Shown here one piece after another: positions 1 through 5,001 of a stretch of 5,735 nucleotides of DNA. A program made the position numbers and the translations under genes. The notes beneath the pieces were generated by a model that was given only the letters and a program-made list of their open reading frames with translations, had not been told where the DNA came from and did no database searches. The DNA is from Mucilaginibacter sp. (lineage in GTDB: Bacteria > Bacteroidota > Bacteroidia > Sphingobacteriales > Sphingobacteriaceae), in the NCBI GenBank assembly GCA_019235595.1, contig JAFAKI010000248.1:1-5735 (forward strand), written 5' to 3'. The stretch's first letter is position 1. Each line of letters begins with the position of its first letter.

Positions 1-111
1 TTAGTAGCAAATGAGTAACGATTTTGTTTCTATTGTTACAACCCCTTGATGCAGGAGCCATTTCAGGATGTAACGCAGGCTCGCTTAAAATATAAAGCTT
101 ATCTTTACCCC
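1..111. other. Upstream stretch with no supported gene
   Basis: I see no complete gene here. All three forward frames meet a stop early: TGA at 12-14, TAA at 16-18, and a TAG at 2-4 in the remaining frame. The last few codons of a gene lying to the left could therefore end here, but this cannot be decided from the window. On the reverse strand a run of about 27 sense codons ends at a stop at 1-3, but it has no ATG. The forward frame of the downstream small gene stays open back to a TTG at 46 and an ATG at 49, so part of this stretch could be coding if translation starts early. Confidence 0.4.
100..107 (+). promoter_or_regulatory. Possible -7 box (TATCTTTA) of a leaderless transcript
   Basis: The octamer TATCTTTA matches the Bacteroidota -7 consensus TAnnTTTG at all but the last base. 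If it is used, transcription would begin about five bases downstream, at or next to the ATG at 112. That implies a leaderless or nearly leaderless mRNA. No TTG-type -33 element is visible at the expected distance, so the assignment rests on one short motif and its position. Confidence 0.3.
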
Positions 112-462
112 ATGCGCAAAGGTTTGGCCAGGTTGTTATTAATACTCTTTCTCCTATCGGTTATTTATCCGGTTGGATTAAGTGCGTCCGTACTGAAGGC
201 CGGCGAACAACAGCGAGATACAGATGTGCAGCTTAAAACCGCCGAACACTTCTCGTCAACCGCAAAAATACTTTCGCACACCAATGCAATTGATTTTACC
301 GCCTACGGCAAGATAAAACCATTGTGGACCGGCGATATGCATACTTCGGGCGAAGATGGTACCATCATTTGCCGTAACCTGTTTATTCAAAATAGCAGGT
401 CGGTTATTTATCGCCAGCAATTATTCAAACGACTTTTGTTTCCCTTCCATTTTTTTGGTTAA
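112..462 (+). CDS. Small putative secreted protein, function unknown
   Basis: I do not recognise this 116-residue protein. From the ATG at 112 it begins MRKGLARLLLILFLLSVIYP, a short basic start followed by a hydrophobic stretch (residues about 5-23), with a possible signal-peptidase site after LSA at residue 25. The rest is polar and has a single cysteine. It ends in an unusual aromatic and hydrophobic tail (LLFPFHFFG) after a basic patch. The frame is open upstream to TTG 46 and ATG 49. I prefer 112 because it puts the hydrophobic segment at the N-terminus as a signal sequence, and because a -7-like box lies immediately upstream. Codon use (many GCC, GGC and ACC codons) resembles the clearly real genes to the right, which supports a genuine coding region. 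Export is inferred. An N-terminal membrane anchor is the alternative. Confidence 0.5.
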   Translation: MRKGLARLLLILFLLSVIYPVGLSASVLKAGEQQRDTDVQLKTAEHFSSTAKILSHTNAIDFTAYGKIKPLWTGDMHTSGEDGTIICRNLFIQNSRSVIYRQQLFKRLLFPFHFFG

Positions 463-481
463 ACTCTGTTCGCTTCTTAAA

Positions 482-515
482 ACGATGCCCTTCATCGTAA
501 ATCACAGATTTTTTT
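482..515 (+). terminator. Weak hairpin plus T-run after the small secreted gene
   Basis: A 6-bp stem (ACGATG at 482-487 with CATCGT at 493-498) encloses a five-base loop. A run of seven T's follows at 509-515. The T-run starts about ten bases after the stem, further than in a classical intrinsic terminator, so this is a weak candidate. The region also serves as the upstream region of the gene at 536, where no good -7 box is visible. Confidence 0.25.
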
Positions 516-535
516 AACCATTAAAATTAAAACTC

Positions 536-1009
536 ATGAACCATGTTTTCGAGAACGCCATTATTGTGGCCGTTCTGTTAGCCGTTATATTGATACCTGT
601 TACTATTGTTGTCATCAACTCAAGTAAGTCCAAAAAGAAAAGAATCAACAGCGAGCTAATGCAGGCTGAAAAAGATTTAAAAGCAAATTTCAACCATATC
701 GATCATATTTACTCATCTGTTATTGCGATGGATGAGGAAAAAAAGATCATCATCCAAATGAATCTGGAAGACTATGGCCGACAGCTGATCGATCTTAAAA
801 ATGTTACCAGTTGTAGCGTGGAAGAAAAGAAGCAGGGGAACGCCACGCTATTGCTGCAATTGGCCCTTCGCCTCAACAACCAGCGTACGCCACATTATAT
901 CGTTCTGTATAAGCAATACATTGATAAAGAATCGCACTTAAAAAAGCTATTCAAAACTGCTACTCAATGGGAAATAATGATTAACAGGGCCATTGCAGTA
1001 CCTGTATAA
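536..1009 (+). CDS. Single-pass membrane protein of unknown function
   Basis: This 157-residue protein is not one I can name. Residues 8-28 form one hydrophobic helix (AIIVAVLLAVILIPVTIVVI), followed at once by a strongly basic segment (KSKKKR, 31-36). By the positive-inside rule the C-terminal part would face the cytoplasm. Residues about 39-60 look helical and charged. Residues about 61-150 alternate short predicted strands (IAMDEEKKIIIQM, QLIDLKNVTSCSVEE, TLLLQLALRL, HYIVLY) and end in an amphipathic helix containing W145. That order is reminiscent of a small PH-like fold, but this is an impression from the pattern and not a family match. The start is the first ATG after a stop in frame. 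An A-rich leader (AAAATTAAAACTC) precedes it, as is usual in Bacteroidota. A strong hairpin follows five bases after the stop, so it is probably the last gene of its transcript. Confidence 0.7.
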   Translation: MNHVFENAIIVAVLLAVILIPVTIVVINSSKSKKKRINSELMQAEKDLKANFNHIDHIYSSVIAMDEEKKIIIQMNLEDYGRQLIDLKNVTSCSVEEKKQGNATLLLQLALRLNNQRTPHYIVLYKQYIDKESHLKKLFKTATQWEIMINRAIAVPV

Positions 1010-1013
1010 TACA

Positions 1014-1047
1014 AGTATGATCCCTGCACTACTGCGGGGATCATACT
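1014..1047 (+). terminator. Strong 15-bp hairpin, probable terminator
   Basis: The left arm 1014-1028 pairs with the right arm 1033-1047 over 15 positions (14 Watson-Crick pairs and one T-G wobble), with a four-base CTAC loop. It begins five bases after the stop codon of the preceding gene. The following sequence (GTTAATAGTTATT) is T-rich but is not a pure T-run. Intrinsic termination is therefore likely but not certain, and a 3'-end stabilising role is also possible. The stem is almost perfectly symmetrical, so it could act on either strand. Confidence 0.65.
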
Positions 1048-1075
1048 GTTAATAGTTATTCAAAATCAGATTATT

Positions 1076-1474
1076 ATGAAAAGATTAAAAATGATTTTAG
1101 TGCTCGGGGTGCTTTGTTCTATCATGGCTTGTAAAAGAAGTAATACCAACCGCTACCCTGCCAATGAAGAGTGCCATAACCTGAATTTGTCTATCAGTCA
1201 GCTGCATCCGCATGAAAGGGTGGCGCTTTTATATGATACCCGTTTAGTTTTACGGCACCGTGTCGACTCTGTCCATGATATTGACCTGAACAAGGATTTT
1301 TGTATCAAATACAGGGACAAAGGCACCTTGAGGTTAATTATATGGGCGAATAAAAAAGCCCTTATTGATACCAGCATACTGATTGAGCGACCCAACTCAG
1401 GCTATAAACTGATGGTGAGCCGCCCTCAGATGGCTATAACTTTAACGCCGGATATTACGGCTGATAATCTTTAA
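1076..1474 (+). CDS. Small lipoprotein of unknown function
   Basis: This is a 132-residue protein with a clear lipoprotein signal. A basic start (MKRLK) leads into a hydrophobic core and the lipobox I-M-A-C, with the lipid-modified cysteine at residue 19. The residues after it (K-R-S-N-T-N) lack the acidic cluster that acts as a surface-export signal in studied Bacteroidota lipoproteins. A periplasm-facing location is therefore the more likely reading. The mature part is about 114 residues, polar with several short beta-like stretches, and has two further cysteines at residues 33 and 76 that could form a disulfide. I recognise no family. The ATG at 1076 is the natural start because it gives the full basic n-region; a second ATG at 1091 would shorten it. 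The gene sits between two hairpins (1014-1047 and 1482-1526), so it may be a single-gene unit. Confidence 0.7.
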   Translation: MKRLKMILVLGVLCSIMACKRSNTNRYPANEECHNLNLSISQLHPHERVALLYDTRLVLRHRVDSVHDIDLNKDFCIKYRDKGTLRLIIWANKKALIDTSILIERPNSGYKLMVSRPQMAITLTPDITADNL

Positions 1475-1481
1475 CTCAAGG

Positions 1482-1526
1482 CTTTTTAGTCCCGGTAATT
1501 CTGAAAAGTCTGCCGGGACTTTAAAG
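1482..1526 (+). terminator. Hairpin with T and A flanks, probable terminator
   Basis: AGTCCCGG at 1488-1495 pairs perfectly with CCGGGACT at 1513-1520. The stem extends outward past a 2x2 internal mismatch by CTTT (1482-1485) with AAAG (1523-1526). The loop is about 17 bases. The structure starts seven bases after the lipoprotein stop codon. The upstream T-run and the A-rich downstream side make it symmetrical. It separates the lipoprotein gene from the promoter region of the large outer-membrane gene. Confidence 0.6.
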
Positions 1527-1540
1527 AACGCTCTAAACAT

Positions 1541-1565
1541 TTAACATTAATTAACATAAATTAAC
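1541..1565 (+). promoter_or_regulatory. Three TTAAC motifs at 10-bp spacing, candidate operator
   Basis: TTAAC occurs at 1541, 1551 and 1561, an exact 10-bp period. All copies would therefore lie on roughly the same face of the helix. The array lies about 35-60 bp upstream of the candidate -7 box at 1599-1606, a usual place for an activator site. It belongs to the outer-membrane barrel gene at 1626. On the opposite strand the motif reads GTTAA, so a response regulator with a GTT-type half-site (for example the LytTR type) is conceivable. No regulator gene is present here to support that. Confidence 0.4.
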
Positions 1566-1598
1566 GCCCCGACGGTTTCCTTCCTAATGGTTTAGTTA

Positions 1599-1606
1599 TA
1601 TCTTAG
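1599..1606 (+). promoter_or_regulatory. Possible -7 box (TATCTTAG) of the barrel gene
   Basis: TATCTTAG differs from the Bacteroidota -7 consensus TAnnTTTG at one fixed position. It is placed so that transcription would start near 1611, giving a leader of about 15 bases before the ATG at 1626. The -33 region around 1574-1580 reads GGTTTCC rather than a clear TTG. This would suit a promoter that depends on an activator bound at the phased TTAAC motifs upstream. Confidence 0.4.
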
Positions 1607-1625
1607 CGATTCCTAATATAACCTT

Positions 1626-4412
1626 ATGAAACGCACCTATCTCCTATGCCTTATTTTTCTTGTCTTTTCTACCTCATTATTTGCTCAAAATAAATACACG
1701 CTAAAGGGTGTTGTAAGCGATAGTGTTGAACATGTAAAACTCCGCAACGCTTCGGTTTCGGTGCTAAACGCCAAAGACTCAACGCTGGTAACTTTCGCCC
1801 GTACTGCTGAGGATGGTTCTTTTAATATCAACAATCTTCACCCGGGCAAGTTCATTGTACTGCTGTCCTATCCTGATTACGCAGATTACGTAGATAAATT
1901 CAGTCTTGATTCAGCCAAACAGGATTTTAATTTCGGGAACCTGCATATGGAATTGAAATCGCGTCTGTTGCACGAGGTAATTATTAAAGGTTCTGCTGCC
2001 CAGATGAAAATAAAAGGCGACACTACCGAATTTAATGCAGCGGCTTATGTGACCCAGCCGAATGCCAAAGTGGAAGACCTGCTAAAACAACTTCCCGGCA
2101 TACAAGTGGATAAAGACGGAAAAATTACTGCACAGGGCCAGCAAGTGAATAAAGTACTGGTTGACGGGGAAGAATTTTTTGGGGATGATCCGACGCTTGT
2201 TACCAAAAACATCCGTGCCGACATGGTAGATAAGGTGCAGCTGTATGATAAAAAGAGCGATCAGGCTGCATTTACAGGTATCGATGATGGAAAGAAAGAA
2301 AAGACCCTGAACATCAAACTAAAGGCTGATAAAAAGAATGGTATGTTTGGCAAAGCCGAAGCCGGTGATGGAACCGAAAACATTTACCAGGCACAGGTAT
2401 TATTTAATGCGTTTAAGGCTAAGCAAAAGTTTTCGGTGTATGGTACGCTGGGTAACAATGGTAAAACCGGGCTTGGTTGGGATGACAATCAGAAATATGG
2501 GTCAGGCAGCAATATGCAATCAGATGATAGTGGCATGGTTTTCTTTTTTGGTGGCAGCGGAGACGACCTGGATTCATTTAACGGGCGGTACAATGGGCAA
2601 GGTCTGCCAATAGCCCGTACAGGAGGCGCACACTACGATACCAAATGGAATGACGATAAGCAATCGCTAAATACTAACTATAAAATAGGTTCGCTTACGG
2701 TTGACGGCAGCAACACTAATATCACCCAAAACAACCTGCCGGATACCATTATAAACAGCACTTCGACGCAGAAGTACCATAATTATATGTTCCGCCAAAA
2801 ACTGGATGCAACGTATAATGTAAAACTGGATACCAGTTCGAATCTTAAGATAGCCGTTGACGGTACTTCAAAGCATACCAACACCGTTGAGAATTTTATA
2901 GCCTCAGAATTGCGCAATGATACACTCATCAATAGCAGCAACAGGAACCTCACCAACAACGTGGATCAGAAGCTGTTTAATGCAAGCGCCTTTTATACAC
3001 ACAAATTCAAAAAACCGCGACGTACACTTTCCTTTAACATAGCAGAAGCATTTAATCAAAGCGAAGCCAAAGGCTTTTTAAAATCAGAGGTCGATTTTTA
3101 CAACCCGCAGAAATTGGTAGATAGCACCAGCAAAATAGATCAATATAAGACCAACAATTTGAAAAGCTCTACCCTGACTACAAATCTAACCTATACCGAG
3201 CCGCTTTCAAAATCATTGGCTATTGTTTTCAACTACGGCGTCGGGATAAACGACGCCAGTGCAGACAGACGATCTTTCGACGGATCAAGTAATTACAAAG
3301 TGCTGAACGATACATTCAGCAGTAATTATAAACTGAACAGCATTTCAAACCAGGGCGGCGCAATTTTCAACTATAAAAAAGGTAAGACGATCATAAATTT
3401 TGGCGCCAAGGTGGCAGATGTCAACCTGGATCAGACTGATGAATATACGGGCCGTGAGTTAAAACGCGACTTTATTAACTGGATGCCGCAAGCTAATTTT
3501 CAATACCGCTTTTCGCAACAAAAATCATTCAATGTGGGCTATAGCGGCCGTACTACGCTCCCTACAATCGATCAGTTGCAACCAATAAGAAACAACAACG
3601 ACAATTTGCATATCATTGAAGGCAACCCGGATTTAAAGCCCTCGTTTGCCAATAACTTCAATGTGTGGTACAATTCTTTTAAAGTGGTATCGAGTCAATA
3701 TATCTACCTGTCTGCAAATTATTCGTACACCTCCAATCCTATCGTTAGCGATATCACTTATGCTCCAAACGGTGGCAGCATCAGCAAATATTTCAACCTG
3801 CAGGGGAAACAAAACTCGAACTTCAGCATCTGGGCCAATTTTGACAAAAAGATAGAAAAACTGGATATGAATGCGGGCGCAGGAGTAACCGCTTTCGGCA
3901 ATACTTTTTACAACATGGTAAATGGTGTATTGAACCGCACAGAGAGCTATAACTTCAATCCCAGAGTCAATTTTGGTAAATACAAGGAGAAAAAGTTTGA
4001 CTTTTATCTTTCGGGAGGGCCTACGTATACCATCAGTAAATCGTCATTGCAGCCCAATATCAACAACAATGGCGCGGGGATCAATGCAGATGGCGGATTT
4101 AACATCTATCTCCCGGGTAAATTCCAGATAGGTTCCAACAGCAGTTATCAATACACGGCAAAAACCCAATCATTCAATACCGATTTTAGCAAAGTGCTTA
4201 TCAACGCTTCAATCGTCAAAACTTTCCTGAAGAATGACAACCTGAAGTTTACTATTTGGGGTAATGACCTGCTGAACCAGAATGTAGGGTTTAGCAGAAC
4301 AGTAAATTCAAACATGATTGTACAAAACAGCTATACGACGTTGAAGCGATACATTATGTTCACAATAGATTATGAGTTTACCAAAATGGCCGGAGGTGCT
4401 GCAAAAAAATAG
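1626..4412 (+). CDS. Outer-membrane beta-barrel protein, TonB-receptor-like
   Basis: This is a 928-residue outer-membrane protein. Residues 1-20 are a signal peptide cut before Q21 (SLFA|Q). Residues about 24-110 form a carboxypeptidase-regulatory-like beta-sandwich, with the typical T-x-x-D-G-S-F-x-I motif at 60-68. Residues about 113-235 are a TonB-plug-like domain with the conserved LLKQLPGIQVDKDG (152-165) and VLVDGEEFFGDDP (177-189). The remainder, about 240-920, is a long barrel rich in aromatic, Asn and Ser residues. It ends in a strand, FTIDYEF, followed by a short KMAGGAAKK tail. This layout matches the Bacteroidota outer-membrane beta-barrel family related to TonB-dependent receptors. 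The substrate is unknown, and no neighbouring SusD-like gene suggests glycan import. The gene is intact and has its own upstream region. The GLPGLI gene at 5002 is a likely partner, now separated from it by an inserted cassette. The start is supported by the signal peptide. Confidence 0.93.
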   Translation: MKRTYLLCLIFLVFSTSLFAQNKYTLKGVVSDSVEHVKLRNASVSVLNAKDSTLVTFARTAEDGSFNINNLHPGKFIVLLSYPDYADYVDKFSLDSAKQDFNFGNLHMELKSRLLHEVIIKGSAAQMKIKGDTTEFNAAAYVTQPNAKVEDLLKQLPGIQVDKDGKITAQGQQVNKVLVDGEEFFGDDPTLVTKNIRADMVDKVQLYDKKSDQAAFTGIDDGKKEKTLNIKLKADKKNGMFGKAEAGDGTENIYQAQVLFNAFKAKQKFSVYGTLGNNGKTGLGWDDNQKYGSGSNMQSDDSGMVFFFGGSGDDLDSFNGRYNGQGLPIARTGGAHYDTKWNDDKQSLNTNYKIGSLTVDGSNTNITQNNLPDTIINSTSTQKYHNYMFRQKLDATYNVKLDTSSNLKIAVDGTSKHTNTVENFIASELRNDTLINSSNRNLTNNVDQKLFNASAFYTHKFKKPRRTLSFNIAEAFNQSEAKGFLKSEVDFYNPQKLVDSTSKIDQYKTNNLKSSTLTTNLTYTEPLSKSLAIVFNYGVGINDASADRRSFDGSSNYKVLNDTFSSNYKLNSISNQGGAIFNYKKGKTIINFGAKVADVNLDQTDEYTGRELKRDFINWMPQANFQYRFSQQKSFNVGYSGRTTLPTIDQLQPIRNNNDNLHIIEGNPDLKPSFANNFNVWYNSFKVVSSQYIYLSANYSYTSNPIVSDITYAPNGGSISKYFNLQGKQNSNFSIWANFDKKIEKLDMNAGAGVTAFGNTFYNMVNGVLNRTESYNFNPRVNFGKYKEKKFDFYLSGGPTYTISKSSLQPNINNNGAGINADGGFNIYLPGKFQIGSNSSYQYTAKTQSFNTDFSKVLINASIVKTFLKNDNLKFTIWGNDLLNQNVGFSRTVNSNMIVQNSYTTLKRYIMFTIDYEFTKMAGGAAKK

Positions 4413-4449
4413 CCTGAAAAATATTACAAATGAGTTCAATACATTTAAA

Positions 4450-4460
4450 TAAAAACTAAA
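4450..4460 (+). repeat. Direct repeat TAAAAACTAAA, left copy
   Basis: This 11-bp sequence recurs exactly at 4986-4996, just before the start codon of the GLPGLI gene. The two copies bracket the endonuclease cassette, with the left copy ending four bases before the left inverted repeat. Both are A-rich, and such stretches are common as leaders in Bacteroidota. Coincidence is therefore a fair alternative to a duplication linked to insertion. Confidence 0.35.
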
Positions 4461-4464
4461 ACAA

Positions 4465-4495
4465 GCTCCCCTCTTGAGAGGGGCAGGGGTGTGTT
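4465..4495 (+). repeat. Left inverted repeat with internal hairpin
   Basis: This is the 31-bp left end of the cassette. It contains the palindrome CCCCTCTTGAGAGGGG (4468-4483), a 6-7 bp GC-rich stem with a tiny loop. A G-rich tail, CAGGGGTGTGTT (4484-4495), follows and points toward the gene. The reverse complement of the repeat occurs at 4927-4957 with one difference (C at 4484 against A at 4938 in the paired arrangement). The GGGG at 4486-4489 lies eight bases before the ATG and could act as a ribosome-binding site inside the repeat. No T-run follows, so it does not look like an ordinary terminator for the barrel gene. Confidence 0.85.
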
Positions 4496-4497
4496 AT

Positions 4498-4896
4498 ATG
4501 CCACGCAAGATTATACCGTACAATTCCAAATTAAAGGAGTTAGCCAAAAAGTTGAGAAATGATAGCACGCTTGGCGAAATATTGCTTTGGAAAGAATTAA
4601 ACAATAAGCAGATGTATGGCTACGATTTCCATCGTCAAAAGCCTTTGTTGAATTATATAGTTGATTTTTATTGTTACGAATTAAATCTTGTTATCGAAAT
4701 TGATGGTCAATATCATAATCATGAAGAACAAGATCAGGCTGATCTGTTAAGGGATAAAGAATTGGGAAATTATGATTTAACCATTTTGCGATTCACGGAA
4801 CAAGAAGTAAGAAAAGATATGATTAATGTTCTCAGGGTGATTGAACACCATATTTTAGAACAAGGCCTTAAATCTTCTAATAATGGGAATTTATAG
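4498..4896 (+). CDS. DUF559 (Vsr-like) endonuclease-domain protein
   Basis: This 132-residue protein matches the DUF559 family, which is related to the very-short-patch-repair and PD-(D/E)XK nuclease folds. Seen in order: a basic start (MPRKIIPYNSKLKELAKKLR); a conserved S-T-x-x-E-x-x-L-W segment with E27 and W31; FHRQKP (44-49); the strand NYIVDFYC with the likely catalytic D56; LVIEIDGQYH with E67, D69 and H73; and the late strand LTILRFTEQEV (94-104). All expected acidic and His positions are present, so it should be active. It probably cuts or nicks DNA, but its target is unknown. The ATG at 4498 is preferred. Earlier GTG 4489 and TTG 4474 starts would translate the inverted repeat. It ends in tandem stops (TAG TGA). 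Low G+C content and the flanking inverted repeats suggest transfer. Role alternatives are self-mobilisation, repair, or a domesticated nuclease. Confidence 0.88.
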   Translation: MPRKIIPYNSKLKELAKKLRNDSTLGEILLWKELNNKQMYGYDFHRQKPLLNYIVDFYCYELNLVIEIDGQYHNHEEQDQADLLRDKELGNYDLTILRFTEQEVRKDMINVLRVIEHHILEQGLKSSNNGNL

Positions 4897-4926
4897 TGAA
4901 TATTTAATTTGAATAGCATGTTGTAG

Positions 4927-4957
4927 AACACACCCCTACCCCTCTCAAGAGGGGAGC
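4927..4957 (-). repeat. Right inverted repeat with internal hairpin
   Basis: This is the 31-bp right end of the cassette, the reverse complement of 4465-4495 at 30 of 31 positions. Its palindrome CCCCTCTCAAGAGGGG is at 4939-4954, and its tail (AACACACCCCTA, 4927-4938) points inward to the gene. In both copies the hairpin therefore lies outside and the tail inside. An RNA or single DNA strand spanning the cassette could pair the two ends into one stem of about 30 bp, or fold each into its own hairpin. Confidence 0.85.
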
Positions 4958-4985
4958 CTATCGCAAATATTGATTTGAATTTATT

Positions 4986-4996
4986 TAAAAACTAAA
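4986..4996 (+). repeat. Direct repeat TAAAAACTAAA, right copy
   Basis: This is an exact second copy of 4450-4460. It ends five bases before the ATG of the GLPGLI gene and probably forms its A-rich ribosome-access region, since no Shine-Dalgarno sequence is visible. Whether its match to the left copy means anything beyond shared A-richness is uncertain. Confidence 0.35.
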
Positions 4997-5001
4997 TACG
5001 A

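Larger units (their letters stand above)
4465..4957 (+). mobile_element. Putative DUF559 endonuclease cassette with inverted ends
   Basis: This 493-bp unit is bounded by inverted 31-bp repeats (4465-4495 and 4927-4957) that match at 30 of 31 positions. It contains a single gene, a DUF559/Vsr-like endonuclease. The fit is tight: the left repeat ends two bases before the start codon, and the right repeat begins 30 bases after the stop. The gene is more A+T-rich (about 32% G+C) than the barrel gene beside it (about 39% in sampled lines). It lies in what would otherwise be a gap of about 96 bp between the barrel gene and the GLPGLI gene. No transposase is present and no target-site duplication abuts the ends, so it is not a classical insertion sequence. 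A REP-like or nuclease-driven mobile unit is inferred. Confidence 0.55.

Noticed and set aside
46..111. Longer N-terminus for the small secreted protein (TTG 46 or ATG 49)
   Set aside because: It would place 21 or 22 polar residues before the hydrophobic segment and span the -7-like box at 100-107. The start at 112 gives a normal signal sequence. Not fully excluded.
1198..1395. 65-codon reverse-strand reading frame
   Set aside because: It lies wholly inside the lipoprotein gene on the other strand, has no family features, and its composition is that of an antisense shadow.
2338..2613. 91-codon forward reading frame in another phase
   Set aside because: It is embedded in the well-supported barrel gene and rich in Met, Trp and Arg, as expected of an out-of-frame translation.
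3646..3855. 69-codon forward reading frame in another phase
   Set aside because: It is embedded in the barrel gene and has no independent start signal or recognisable domain.
4430..4459. Nine-codon open frame between the barrel gene and the cassette
   Set aside because: It is too short to support. No conserved leader-peptide pattern or regulatory codon run is visible.
4466..4495. Left inverted repeat as an intrinsic terminator of the barrel gene
   Set aside because: The hairpin is short and is followed by G-rich sequence with no T-run. The same sequence recurs inverted at 4927-4957, so a repeat-element explanation fits better.
4474..4497. Upstream TTG or GTG start for the endonuclease
   Set aside because: It would translate the inverted repeat into eight residues that do not belong to the family. 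The ATG at 4498 begins the usual basic N-terminus.
4460..4962. Classical insertion sequence with target-site duplication
   Set aside because: The bases directly abutting the two repeats (AACAA on the left, CTATC on the right) do not match, and there is no transposase.
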